Below, one piece after another: positions 7,970 through 17,500 of a stretch of DNA of 64,000 bases. How positions within the stretch are numbered: position 1 is the first letter of the stretch; each line of letters opens with the position of its first letter. Source of the DNA: Myxococcota bacterium (lineage in GTDB: Bacteria; Myxococcota; B64-G9); NCBI GenBank assembly GCA_022710975.1, contig JAKLGA010000005.1, forward strand, positions 124,001 through 188,000, written 5' to 3'. The notes beneath the pieces are model-generated. The model was not told where the DNA came from. It ran no database searches and was given only the letters and a program-made list of their open reading frames with translations. The position numbers and the translations under genes were made by a program.

Positions 7970-9121
7970 ATGGTGCCGCCGATGAATGAACGAGTGCCCC
8001 TGCCCGGGCTGCTGCTGGTCGGCTCCGCGAACCGCGGCGCGGGCAAGACCGAGCTCGTCTGCCGCATCCTGCAGCGTTTCTCCGGTCGCTTCGAGCTCAC
8101 CGGCGTGAAGATCACGACCATCCACGAGGGCGAGCCCGCCACGCTCGGTTCGGGCCACGACGGACACCGTGCCTTCACCGGGCCCTGCCGGCTGAGCGAG
8201 GAGGCCTCGGGCGTTGCAGGCAAGGACACCACCCGGATGAAGGCCGCAGGCGCTCGCCGGGTCCTGTGGCTGCGCGTGCGGCGCGAGGAGCTGCGGACCG
8301 GGCTCTCGGCCCTGCGTGAGGCCCTCGGACCCTCCGCCCTGGCCGTGGTGGAGTCGAGCTCGCTGCGCGGCGTGGTCGATCCCGATCTGTTCCTCATGCT
8401 CGAGCGCCCGGGCGCCCCGCCCAAGCCGACCGCGGAGCGCGTGTCGGGCTTCGCCGATCGCCGGGTGCGCTGCTCGGGGACCAGCTTCGACCTGGACCTC
8501 GAGGCCCTCGCCCCCGCGCGGGGGCGCTGGCAGCTCCGCGAACCCGCGACCGCGATCGTGCTGGCCGGCGGGCAGAGCCGTCGGATGGGGATCGACAAGG
8601 GCAGCCTGGAGATCGGCGGGATCCGGCTCCTCGAGCGGGTCGTCGCCAGCCTGCGCCCGCACGTCCGCGAGGTCCTGATCGGCCTCGGGGCCGATCGCCC
8701 CATGCGGGTCGCCGGCACCCGCCCGGTCTTCGATCCCGTCGCCGGGCAGGGGCCGCTCATGGGGCTGGCCACCTGCCTGGCCGCGAGCACGAGCGACCGC
8801 AACCTGGTCGCGGCCTGCGACTTGCCGGACATCCCGCGGCGGCTCGTCGAGCGCCTGCTGGACGAGGCGCTCACCCACGAGGCGGCCGTGCCGCGGGGCG
8901 CGGGCGGCGAGCTGGAGCCGCTGCTGGCGGTCTACCGGCGCCGGCTGCTCCCGGACGTCGAGCGCCTGCTGGCCACTGGCGAGCGGAGCATCCGGCCGCT
9001 GTACGCCGCGCGCCAGGTGAGCTACGTCGAGCTGCCCGCACTGGGCGTCGAGGCCATCCCCAACCTCAACACGCCCGAGGACGTGGCCGCCTTCGAGGCG
9101 CGCCGCCGGCGGCCGGGCTGA
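7970..9121 (+). CDS. mobA: MobB-MobA fusion, molybdenum cofactor guanylyltransferase
   Basis: This 383-residue protein is predicted to attach GMP to molybdopterin, giving the bis-MGD cofactor FdhA needs. Residues 1-180 are a P-loop domain (GSANRGAGKTEL) like MobB, although the rest diverges from typical MobB. Residues 188-383 are a MobA-type nucleotidyltransferase with AIVLAGGQSRRMGIDKG, then DPVAGQGPLMGL and a CDLPDIPRR metal-binding loop. The N-terminal domain keeps several Cys residues (CRI, GPCRLS). Start choice is uncertain between ATG 7970 and ATG 7982; neither has a clear ribosome-binding site. It ends 9 bases before the convergent sigma-54 activator gene. Confidence 0.88.
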   Translation: MVPPMNERVPLPGLLLVGSANRGAGKTELVCRILQRFSGRFELTGVKITTIHEGEPATLGSGHDGHRAFTGPCRLSEEASGVAGKDTTRMKAAGARRVLWLRVRREELRTGLSALREALGPSALAVVESSSLRGVVDPDLFLMLERPGAPPKPTAERVSGFADRRVRCSGTSFDLDLEALAPARGRWQLREPATAIVLAGGQSRRMGIDKGSLEIGGIRLLERVVASLRPHVREVLIGLGADRPMRVAGTRPVFDPVAGQGPLMGLATCLAASTSDRNLVAACDLPDIPRRLVERLLDEALTHEAAVPRGAGGELEPLLAVYRRRLLPDVERLLATGERSIRPLYAARQVSYVELPALGVEAIPNLNTPEDVAAFEARRRRPG

Positions 9122-9130
9122 GCCGCCCCC

Positions 9131-10864
9131 TCACCCCAGCCCGAGCTTCTTCAGCTTGCGGTAGAGCGTCACGCGATCCATGCCCAGCGCCCGGGCCGCG
9201 GCCGAGCGGTTGCCGGCGTGCCGCTCGAGCGCCTCCCGGAGCCGCGCCGACTCGTCCTCCGGCCCCCGCTCCGCGGCCGAGTAGCGCACCCGGCCGCCCG
9301 CGAGCTCAGGGGGCAGGTCCTCGGGCCGGATGCGCCGGCCCGGGGCGAGCGCCACCGCGAACTCGAGCGCGTTCGCCAGCTCCCGCACGTTGCCCGGCCA
9401 GGGGTGCTGGGCCAGCCGGGCCACGGCGGCCGGGGTGAGCGCCAGGCCGGGCCGCCCGCGCGCGGCCGCGATGGACTCCAGCAGCTCGGCCGCCAGCAGC
9501 GGCACGTCGTCGCGCCGCTCCCGCAGCGGCGGCAGCGCGATGGGGATGACCCGGATGCGGTAGTAGAGATCCTCGCGGAACCTGCCCTCGGCCACGGCGC
9601 GGGCCAGGTCGCGGTTGGTGGCCGCCACGACCCGCACGTCCGCGGCGCGGGTGGCGCTCTCGCCCACCCGCTGGTACTCGCGCTCCTGCAGGAAGCGCAG
9701 GAGCTTCGCCTGGGTGGCCGGGCTGAGCTCGCCCACCTCGTCCAGGAAGAGCGTGCCCCCCTCGGCCGCCTCGATGCGCCCGGCGCGATCGCGCAGCGCC
9801 CCGGTGAAGGCGCCCTTCACGTGGCCGAAGAGCTCCGACTCGAGCAGCGTCTCCGGCAGCGCCGCGCAGTTGATGGCCTCGAACGGCCCGGCCCGCCGGC
9901 CCGACAGGCGGTGCAACGCGCGGGCCACCATCTCCTTGCCCGTGCCGCTCTCCCCGGTCACCAGCACGGTCACGTCCGTTCCGGCCACCTGCTCCACCAG
10001 CCGGAACACCCGGCGCATGGCCTCGCTGCGCCCGATCATGCCGCCGAAGGAGGATCCGCGGCGGGCCTCCTGGGCGGCGCCGGCCTCGCGCCGGTCCTCC
10101 AGCAGCAGCACCGAGCCGAGCGCCTGCCCGTCGGCGTCCTTGAGCGGCACGGCCACCTCGGCCACCGCCAGCGGCCGGCCATCGCGCCCCTCGAGCTCGG
10201 TGGTGCGCGCGGCCTCGGCGGCGCCGGTCTCCAGGCAGTGCTGGGCCGGGCAGTCTCGCTTGCACAGCCCGGAACGGAGCACCTCGTGGCAGAAGCGGCC
10301 CAGCGCCTCGGCTGCCGGGATGCCGGTCAGCACCTCGGCCCTCCGCGAGAAGGAGGTGATGCGCCAGTCGCGGTCGATGGTCACCACCCCCTCGCGGATG
10401 CTGCCCAGCACGGCCGCCTGCAGCCGCTCGCGCTCGGCGATGGTCTCGCCCTGGGCCCGGCAGCGGTCGATCTGGGCGGTGAGCGCGCTGTCGTCCCGGA
10501 GCCACTCCACCCCTCCCACGAGCTGGCCGCGCTCGTCCCGCAGCGCGAAGGCGTTCTTGGTCACCAGGCGCTCCTCGCCCGCCTTCGTCCGCAGCCGGAC
10601 CTGCGCGCCCTCCACCGCGCCCCGCTCGAACAGGCCGCAGGCGGCCAGGCAGTTCTCGCAGCGGATGCCCGCCAGGCAGTGCCGGCCCAGCACCTCGCCC
10701 GCCGGGAAGCCCGTCAGGCGCTCGGCCTGGCGGTTCCAGAAGACGATGTTCTGCTCCCGGTCCACCACGTACAGCGCGTCCCCGATCGAGTCGAGGAACT
10801 CCCGCAGCACGCCCGGCTGCGCGCCGAGCAGCGCCAGGATGTCGAGCGACTCCGGTTTCTTCAC
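9131..10864 (-). CDS. PAS-domain sigma-54-dependent activator, Fis-type
   Basis: This 577-residue protein has two PAS domains, a sigma-54 AAA+ domain and a Fis-type helix-turn-helix. The first PAS (about 20-130) and second PAS (about 150-265) each contain a cysteine cluster: [12 protein letters not shown] and [13 protein letters not shown]. The AAA+ part has Walker A GESGTGKE, the sigma-54 contact loop GAFTGA and Walker [10 protein letters not shown]. The C-terminus ends in [20 protein letters not shown]. There is no receiver domain, so sensing is probably direct through the PAS domains, perhaps redox through the cysteines (inference). I chose GTG at 10864, five bases after GGAGG; the longer reading lacks similarity. 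Divergent genes at 11041 and 11429 are the obvious targets. Confidence 0.9.
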   Translation of the reverse strand: MKKPESLDILALLGAQPGVLREFLDSIGDALYVVDREQNIVFWNRQAERLTGFPAGEVLGRHCLAGIRCENCLAACGLFERGAVEGAQVRLRTKAGEERLVTKNAFALRDERGQLVGGVEWLRDDSALTAQIDRCRAQGETIAERERLQAAVLGSIREGVVTIDRDWRITSFSRRAEVLTGIPAAEALGRFCHEVLRSGLCKRDCPAQHCLETGAAEAARTTELEGRDGRPLAVAEVAVPLKDADGQALGSVLLLEDRREAGAAQEARRGSSFGGMIGRSEAMRRVFRLVEQVAGTDVTVLVTGESGTGKEMVARALHRLSGRRAGPFEAINCAALPETLLESELFGHVKGAFTGALRDRAGRIEAAEGGTLFLDEVGELSPATQAKLLRFLQEREYQRVGESATRAADVRVVAATNRDLARAVAEGRFREDLYYRIRVIPIALPPLRERRDDVPLLAAELLESIAAARGRPGLALTPAAVARLAQHPWPGNVRELANALEFAVALAPGRRIRPEDLPPELAGGRVRYSAAERGPEDESARLREALERHAGNRSAAARALGMDRVTLYRKLKKLGLG

Positions 10865-10877
10865 GGGCACCTCCGGA

Positions 10878-10924
10878 TGTTGCACGAACTGTTGCACATC
10901 CTGCAGCAACTGTCCAAGGCAACA
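10878..10924. promoter_or_regulatory. Nested dyad, candidate upstream activator site
   Basis: TGTTGC occurs at 10878-10883 and 10890-10895, and its complement at 10906-10911 (GCAACT, 5 of 6) and 10919-10924 (GCAACA). The four arms form two inverted repeats with nearly the same centre (about 10901). The site is just upstream of the activator's own start and about 70-110 bases before a candidate -24/-12 element, typical for an enhancer-binding protein. It could serve both the divergent operon and autoregulation. Confidence 0.55.
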
Positions 10925-10990
10925 GCTCGCAACCCCGGAGAAGAACCCTGGAACCAAAAAATATCATTTCAAATCAAAGGAAATCACATG

Positions 10991-11006
10991 TGGCATACAG
11001 CTTGAA
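10991..11006 (+). promoter_or_regulatory. Candidate sigma-54 promoter (-24/-12) for the ccdA operon
   Basis: TGGCAT-N5-TTGAA has the correct spacing for the sigma-54 consensus TGGCAC-N5-TTGCA, with GG-N10 before the -12 element. The -12 dinucleotide is GA rather than GC, a real weakness. It sits in an AT-rich stretch 35 bases before the ATG at 11041 and beside a sigma-54 activator gene. Confidence 0.45.
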
Positions 11007-11040
11007 TCGTCTTCCAACGACCAAGCCTTGGAGGGCTCCC

Positions 11041-11439
11041 ATGAGGACCATGCTCGCCAACAAGTACCTCCTCAACGGCCAGGCGGCGCGGGCGCTGGGG
11101 CTCTACCAGGCGGATCTCGCCGAGCGGCCCGAGCAGCCCGAGCTACGCTGCCGGCTGATCCTGGCCCAGCTCGAACTCGAGCGGGTCGAGGAGGCCGCCG
11201 GCCTCCTGCTCGAGGTGCTGGCGCAGCGCGGGCCAGGGGCGCTGGCGCTGCTGGTCGGGGGCTGCCAGGGCTTCGTACCCGCGGGCGCCGCGGACGAGCC
11301 GCCGGCCCTGGCCGGGCTCCGGGCGGTGCTCGGCGGCCGGCTCGAGGCCGGACGAGACCTCCTGCGGGCCGCGGACCCAGACCGTTACCCGCGGCTGGCC
11401 CACCTGGCGCGGGCGCTGGAGGACAGCCATGATCCCTGA
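11041..11439 (+). CDS. Small TPR-like protein of unknown function
   Basis: This 132-residue protein is not one I can name. It is rich in Ala and Leu and reads as short helical hairpins (LLNGQAARALGLYQADLAER, then LRCRLILAQLELERVEEAAG), so a tetratricopeptide-like fold is likely. It has no signal peptide, so it is probably cytoplasmic. The ATG at 11041 follows GGAGGG; ATG 11050 is an alternative. Its end overlaps the ccdA-like start by 11 bases, so the two genes are translated together and may work together. Confidence 0.7.
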   Translation: MRTMLANKYLLNGQAARALGLYQADLAERPEQPELRCRLILAQLELERVEEAAGLLLEVLAQRGPGALALLVGGCQGFVPAGAADEPPALAGLRAVLGGRLEAGRDLLRAADPDRYPRLAHLARALEDSHDP

Positions 11440-12640
11440 CCTGCTCGGCATCCTGGGCGCGGGGGCGCTCACCTTCCTCACCCCGTGCGTGCTGCCGCTG
11501 GTGCCCATCTACCTCTCGGCCCTGGTGGGCGGGGACTTCCGCCAGCTCCAGGGCGGCGCGGCCCGCGGTCAGCTCGTGCTGCGCGCGGCCTGGTTCGCGC
11601 TGGGCTTCGTGGTGGTGTTCACCCTGCTGGGGCTGGCGGCCTCCGGCCTGGGGGCGTTCCTGGCCTCGCACAAGACCGGGGTGCAGGCCTTCGGCGCCTT
11701 CCTGATCGGGCTGTTCGCGCTCAAGTTCCTGGGAGTGATCCAGATCCCCTGGCTGGAGCGCACGCTGCGGCCGGGCAGCCAGCGGCTGGCCACCCGGGTG
11801 GGCTGGCTGAACGCCTTCGCCATGGGGCTGGTGTTCGCCGCGGGCTGGTCGCCGTGCGTCGGGCCGGTGCTGGGCTCCGTGCTGACCTACACGGCCTCCG
11901 CCACCTCGAGCCCGCTCCAGGGCGCCCTGTACCTCGCGGTCTACGGGCTCGGCTTCGCCTTGCCGCTGCTCGGGGTGGCGCTGTTCGCCGAGGCGAGCGC
12001 GCGCCTGCTCACCCGGCTGGGCGGGCACGTCCGCAAGATCGAGCTGGTCCTCGGCGGGCTGCTGCTGCTGCTGGCCGGCTCGATGCTCTTCGGCGCGCTG
12101 CCAGCTCCTCCCTCCCCCGCCGGGCCCGCGGTGGCGGTCGCGACCGGGCCCGCGGCGGCCCCGGACGGCCTGGAGGGTCAGTCCCTGCCGCCGGAGGTCC
12201 AGCCCAGCCTGACCGCCTTCGTCTCCCGGGACTGCGCGGTCTGCCAGCGCATGAAGCCCACCATCCAGTCCCTGGTTGAGCGCTGCGACGGGAACAAGGT
12301 GCGGGTGCGGGTGGTGGACGTCTCGCAGCCCGAGAACCGCGGGGAGATCGCCGAGCACCGCCTGGTGGGCGTGCCCACCTTCGTGTTCGAGGCGCCCGAC
12401 GGGCACGAGGTGGCCCGCCTGGTGGGCGAGCAGACCGAGGACACCCTGCGCCAGGCGCTCTCGGCGCTGCGCGGCGAGCCGTGCCCCGGGATCAGCGAGC
12501 TGCCCGGGGCTGCCACGCCCCTCGGCGAGCCGCCGCCCGAGCCGCCCGTGGCCTGCAAGACGGGCCTGCCCGGCGAGCCGCCCGCGGACGAGTCCAGCCG
12601 GCCACCGGCGTTCAGCGATCCCGCCACCTGCGGCGGCTGA
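11429..12640 (+). CDS. ccdA: CcdA/DsbD-type membrane reductant transporter fused to a thioredoxin-like domain
   Basis: This 403-residue protein has an N-terminal six-helix CcdA domain (about 1-235) that would carry reducing power across the inner membrane. The paired transmembrane cysteines are seen in LTPCVLPLVPIYL and GWSPCVGPVLGS. A thioredoxin-like domain (about 255-345) follows with active site CAVC and the cis-Pro in GVPTF. The last 55 residues are Pro-rich with three more cysteines. This joins transporter and acceptor in one chain, similar in logic to DsbD. It would serve cytochrome c maturation or periplasmic disulfide reduction. The end overlaps the convergent gene by 29 bases. A sigma-54 promoter upstream suggests condition-dependent expression. 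Confidence 0.87.
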   Translation: MIPDLLGILGAGALTFLTPCVLPLVPIYLSALVGGDFRQLQGGAARGQLVLRAAWFALGFVVVFTLLGLAASGLGAFLASHKTGVQAFGAFLIGLFALKFLGVIQIPWLERTLRPGSQRLATRVGWLNAFAMGLVFAAGWSPCVGPVLGSVLTYTASATSSPLQGALYLAVYGLGFALPLLGVALFAEASARLLTRLGGHVRKIELVLGGLLLLLAGSMLFGALPAPPSPAGPAVAVATGPAAAPDGLEGQSLPPEVQPSLTAFVSRDCAVCQRMKPTIQSLVERCDGNKVRVRVVDVSQPENRGEIAEHRLVGVPTFVFEAPDGHEVARLVGEQTEDTLRQALSALRGEPCPGISELPGAATPLGEPPPEPPVACKTGLPGEPPADESSRPPAFSDPATCGG

Positions 12641-14390
12641 CGCGCTCCAGCCGCCAGAGCACGAGCAGGCCGAGCACCCACGCCAGCGAGCCGGCCACCC
12701 CCGGCGCGCCGCATCCGCCGGCCACGTCGCCGCCCGGGCCCTCCCCATCGTCGCTCAGGCCGCCTCCGTCATCGCCCTGGCCGCCGCCGTCCACATCGGC
12801 GTCGTCCAGGCCCGAGCCGTCCCCGGCGGAGTCGCCCTCGCCGGCGCCGTCCTGGCCCGCGCCGTCCTGGTCGCCGCCGTCCTCGTCCCCGGCGTCGCCT
12901 CCGTCGGGGTCCGTCCCCGTGGACACGAGGAGATCGCTCCGGCCGTAGACGGTCGCGTCCGGGTCGGCGGAGAAGGTCAGGTGGTAGAGCCCGGCCAGGC
13001 CGAAGGTCGCGCGGTAGCGCCAGTGGCACAGATCGCCCGGGTCCGCCACGCACGCGCCGTCGATCCCCATCAGCGCGGAGGCCAGCGAGCCGCCCGGCCC
13101 GTCGATGCCCAGGCCGATGTTCGTGTGGCCCACGTGCCCGGCCACGTCGATGTCCACCGCCTCGCCCGCCACGGGCGCGGCCGGCTCGAAGGCGAAGGTC
13201 ACCTGCCCGTCCGGACAGGGCGGATCCCCGCCGGCGCAGTCCTGGTCCACGCCGTCCCCGCACACCTCGCTGGCCCCGGGGTGGACGTCCGGCCGCGCGT
13301 CGTCGCAGTCGGCCGGCGGCGAGTAGCCGTCCTGGTCCTGGTCGGAGACCGGCCCGCCGGGACAGCCCGTGGTCCAGCGGCGGCCGGTGGCGATGGCCCC
13401 GCGCAGATCGTCCAGCAGCGGCCCACTGCAGCCGATGCAGAAGTCGCGCCCCGAACCGTCGTCGTTGCGCGTCCAGCGGTAGGGGGTCAGCGCACGGACG
13501 AGCTGATCCGGGTGGGCCAGGTTCCAGGCGTGCACCTCCTCGTACAGCGCCTGGAAGTAACCCAGGTTCTGGTCCGGGTACGGATCGCAGGGCGGATCGC
13601 ACACGTTGCCCGCCTCGGTGATGTACAGCGGGACGTCCAGGATCCCGCGCGCGCGCAGCGCCCCGAGCACGTCCTGGTACACCCGGAACTGGAAGTGCCA
13701 GGTGTGCACGCCGTCGGGCCACATGGCCTCCGACGAGGCCGCCGCGGGCTCGAACGAGCGCGTGTAGGCGTGGATGGCGAAGCCGTCGTGACGGCCGGCC
13801 AGCTCATCCAGCACCGCGCGGAAGTAGTCCTCGAGCCAGTCGCCGTACAGCTCGGGCAGGTCAGCCCAGATGCCCGGCGGGGCCACCAGCACCTGGTCGC
13901 CCGCGCGCCCCGGCAGCGCGTGGACCGCGTCGCGCACGGCCAGGTAGGCCCGCGCGTAGTGCGCGGGCGGGAGGGCTCCGTGGCCCCAGTCCAGGTTGGG
14001 CTCGTTGCCCACGATCCACACGTGGGCCCCGCCCCGGGAGCGGGACACGTAATCGGCGAAGGTGCTGGCGAAGGCAGGGAGATCGGCCTCGCTCCGCGGC
14101 ACGGTGTCGCTCCAGGTGTCGTCCAGGCGCACGATCACGCCCAGGCCGCGGGAGGTCAGCGGTCCGAAGTCGGCCGAGCCCGCGTAGCCCTGGTGGCCGA
14201 TGGCCTCGGCGTGCAGGAGCCAGCCGCGGGCGCAGTCCGAACCCGCGCTGGCCTGGATCAGGAACTCGGCCGAGTCGGTCGTCCAGTCGTGCAGGCCGTA
14301 GAGGTAGGGCGACTCCCCCGGCTCCACGGCGGCGCCGGACCGCGCGGCCAGCAGTCCGAGCAGCAGCACCGCGTGCGCGGGCGGACGCAT
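12612..14390 (-). CDS. Secreted glycoside-hydrolase-like protein with MopE motif and MYXO-CTERM-like tail
   Basis: This 592-residue protein starts with a signal peptide (HAVLLLGLLAARSGAAV). The next 350 residues resemble TIM-barrel glycoside hydrolases of the GH5/GH39 sort: VGNEPNLDWG gives a candidate acid/base Glu and PLYITEAGN a candidate nucleophile Glu. A MopE-like metal-binding motif follows (DQDQDGYSPPADCDDARP, then CGDGVDQDC). Then comes a beta-sandwich-like stretch, a Gly/Asp linker of about 50 residues (DNA about 12745-12915 is low-complexity), and a tail GGCGAPG plus one hydrophobic helix and RRRWRDR, the MYXO-CTERM plan for myxosortase anchoring. The ATG at 14390 follows GGAGG. 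Substrate is unknown. Confidence 0.8.
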   Translation of the reverse strand: MRPPAHAVLLLGLLAARSGAAVEPGESPYLYGLHDWTTDSAEFLIQASAGSDCARGWLLHAEAIGHQGYAGSADFGPLTSRGLGVIVRLDDTWSDTVPRSEADLPAFASTFADYVSRSRGGAHVWIVGNEPNLDWGHGALPPAHYARAYLAVRDAVHALPGRAGDQVLVAPPGIWADLPELYGDWLEDYFRAVLDELAGRHDGFAIHAYTRSFEPAAASSEAMWPDGVHTWHFQFRVYQDVLGALRARGILDVPLYITEAGNVCDPPCDPYPDQNLGYFQALYEEVHAWNLAHPDQLVRALTPYRWTRNDDGSGRDFCIGCSGPLLDDLRGAIATGRRWTTGCPGGPVSDQDQDGYSPPADCDDARPDVHPGASEVCGDGVDQDCAGGDPPCPDGQVTFAFEPAAPVAGEAVDIDVAGHVGHTNIGLGIDGPGGSLASALMGIDGACVADPGDLCHWRYRATFGLAGLYHLTFSADPDATVYGRSDLLVSTGTDPDGGDAGDEDGGDQDGAGQDGAGEGDSAGDGSGLDDADVDGGGQGDDGGGLSDDGEGPGGDVAGGCGAPGVAGSLAWVLGLLVLWRLERVSRRRWRDR

Positions 14391-14487
14391 GAGTTTCCTC
14401 CGGGAGGCGCAGGCCGAGTATACCAGAAGCCGTGGGTGGACCGGCGCCCCGCCTGGCAGCGCGGGCGGTTCCGTGCCATCCTGCCCC

Positions 14488-14503
14488 TGTTCCACGTGGA
14501 AAG
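14488..14503. other. parS-like palindrome (possible ParB-binding site)
   Basis: TGTTCCACGTGGAAAG matches the general chromosomal parS pattern TGTTNCACGTGNAACA at all but two of its specified positions (the last two). The core TTCCACGTGGAA at 14490-14501 is a perfect 12-bp palindrome. It lies between two divergent genes, directly before the AAGGAG ribosome-binding site of the 14514 gene. It could instead be a local operator. Confidence 0.45.
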
Positions 14504-14513
14504 GAGCCGGGAC

Positions 14514-17500
14514 ATGCCCGCCACCCATGCTCGCCTTGGTGCCGCCGCCCTGCTCGCGCTGCTGGTCGCAGGCTGCGCGGCCTCCCCCGGCCGGCCCGCG
14601 CCGGTCCACGCGGACGGGCGCAGCCCGCGCCTGCTCGAGGGCCTGCTGGCCGGCCCGCTGCCATCCCTGGAGGGCCGGCTCGCCGAACTCGCGGCCGAGG
14701 CCAGCCACGCCTTCACCCGCGCCGACTTCGGCGCCGCGCGGCGGCTCGCGCTCGAGGCCCTGCGGGCCGCGCCGGCGGACCAGGCCGGCTGCGACGGGCG
14801 CGGGCCGCTCGGCTACCTGGCCTGGAAGGCGAGCCGGCTGGGCGGCGGGGACGCCGAGGAGGCGCTGGCCGAGCTGCGCTCCGCCTGCCTGGCGCTCGAG
14901 CTGCCCGAGGGAAAACGGGAGCTGCAGACCTTCCTCGGGCTGCTGGTCGAGCTGGAGGGCGCGCGCGGCGCGGGCTGGAGCCTGGACGGGCTGCCGGACG
15001 GCTGGGTCACCCGCCGCGGACGGGCGCGGGCCCTCGAGGAGCTCCGAGCGCGGGCCGCGGGCGTCCAGGGCGCGCGGGGCGAGCTCGTCCACGCCCTCCT
15101 GGCCGAGCTGGAGGCCACCTTCCGGCCCACCCAGGACGTGTGCGACGAGGCCGGAGAGCGGGCGCGGCTGGCGGAGCTGGAGCGGGCCCGGGCCGAGTTC
15201 GTGCGCCTCGGCCGCGAGGACCTGGCGCCCTGGCTGGGGCTCGCGCCGCCCACCGACGCGCAGGGCCGGGTTCAGCTCCCGGCCCTGCGGGCCTACCGCG
15301 AGGCGCTGGACGGCCCCGGGCGGCAATGGCTGAAGTCCACCGGGCTATCCTCGCTGCTCAGCGCGCTGGCCTACCAGGCGATCTCCGGCCTCGAGCCCCA
15401 GCTCGTCCAGCCCCTGTGCGCGGACCTGCTGGCGGAGACCGAGCGCCGCATGCTCCAGGACACCGGGCCGGAGGCGCTCGACAGGAGCACGGACCTCCTG
15501 GTCGGCCTGTCCACCACGACGGCCTTCTGCCCGGACCGCCGGCCCCTCCAGGCGTTGACCCAGCGGCTGCTCGAGCGCGCCACCCAGGACGCGCGCGGTC
15601 GGGTGGCGGTGCTGGGCACCCTGGTCAGCCTGGGCGGCAGCCTGTTCCAGGCGTTGATCAGCGGCCAGGGCAACCAGTTCATGCTCCAGGCCCTGGAGCT
15701 GCAGGCCTCGCTGGAGGCCATCCTGCCGACCCTCGGCGCGAGCGCGGACGAGCAGGCCCTGGCGGGCGTGCTGTCCGCCCTGACCGCCGCCGGTCCCTTC
15801 CTGCAAGGCCAGCCCGAGGCGGGCCTGGCGCGGCTGGTGCGGGCCGAGGCGCTCTTCGACGGGCTGCCCTACCCGCCTCCACAGGACGCGCCCCAGCTCG
15901 TGCGGCTGGCGCCCGGCTTCCGCCTGGTGGCCGACTACGGCCGGGCCCTGGCGGAGCAGCTCCTGGGCCGCGCCGAGGCGAGCCAGGCCAGCCTGGCCCG
16001 CCAGGCCGCGCGCCTTGCGTCCGACGTGCCCCTGCTCATGCAGGCCCTGGACGTGGGCCGGCTGAGCGAGGACGCCACCCGCCTGGCCGGCGCGCTCCAC
16101 TCGCTGGCCGCCCACCTGCTGGGCGCCGGCCCCGATCTGGCCGCGCTCCGCGCCCGGATGGCCGAGGCGCGCCCCACTCCACCCGAGCATGGCGACGCCT
16201 GGGACCTCGGGCTGCTGGTCGGTCACGCCCTGCTGTGGGACGTGGTCGGCCTGCTGGGCGAGGGCCCCGAGCGCTTCCCGCCGCTGGCCGAGGCGCGGGC
16301 CGAGCTCGACCAGGCCGTGCGCCAGGGGCTCGCCTGGTACGCGCCCGGGGACGCGGGCGCGGACTACCTGCGCCTGCTGCCGCTCGCCCACCAGCTGGCC
16401 GAGCGCGCGCTGGCCAGCCCGGAGAGCGAGCCCTGGCCGGCCGTGCTGGCCGCGGGCGAGGAGGTGCGCCCGGAGCTCGAGAAGCTGCTGGCCGAGCTGG
16501 CCCCCGCCCACCCGGCCGCGGGCCGGGTCGAGCGCCTGGCGCGCGAGGGGGGCCTGCCCGAGCTGGTCATGGAGGCCCTGTGGGTGGGGCGCGAGGTCGG
16601 CTTCGCCCCGCTATCGGCCGGCGAGCCGCGGGCCGTGGCCACGGCGCAGCAGCGGCTCGGCGAGCTGGACGAGGCCCTCGGGCGGGCCGACCGCGCGGAT
16701 CTGCGCATCATGCTGGGCCTGACCGCGGCCATCCTCTACCACGGCGCGGGGCGCACCGCGGACGGCGTGGCCTGGCTAGAGCGCTCGCAGCGGGCGATCG
16801 CCGGCACCGAGCTGGAGGGCCACCCTTACCTGTTCTCGCTGATCGCGGCCTCGATGCGCGATCGGGACGGCGATCAGGCCGGGGCGCTGGCCGCGCTGCG
16901 CGCGGCCCTGACGGCCGGAGAGCCGGCCCACGCCTGCGGCAAGGCGCACCCGGTCGACGCCCTGCGCCTGCCCGAGGCCGTGCTGCTCTGGCGCCTGGGG
17001 AAACCCGGGCAGGCCCGCGCCGCCCTGGCGCGCTACCGCGAGGCGCTCGCGCGGGGCTCGGGGGGCGAGGGCCGCCTGCGGCTGCTCTACAAGTACCGAA
17101 AGGACCTGACCGTGGTCCAGGTGGACATCAGCAACGAGCTGGTCAACATGCTGCTCAGCACCCACCAGGGCGGCACGTTCCAGGTCGGGCTGGGTTTCCA
17201 GGGCGAGCCTGCCAACCGCGAGCTGCTCACCTTCGAGGGGGTGGACGTGGGCCACAGGCGCTGGGACCGGGTGCTGCAGGCCGCGCTCCTGGAGGCTGCC
17301 CTGGCGCTCGGCGAGGGCCAGGACGCCGCCGCGGACGAGGCGCTCAGGGAGGCGCGCGCCGCCCTGGCGCGCATCCAGAACGGCCAGATCGCCAGCCTGG
17401 GCACCTTCGAGGCGGGCGGCCTGGACACCAGCCGCCAGGCGAATACGCCGGAGCTGCTCTTCTGGGTGGGGGTCATGGCCACGCTGCGCGGCCACACCGA

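Noticed and set aside
12276-14513. Long open frame on the plus strand before the giant lipoprotein, as an N-terminal extension
   Set aside because: It is antisense to the MYXO-CTERM protein, has shadow composition, and a lipoprotein signal with a good ribosome-binding site begins at 14514.
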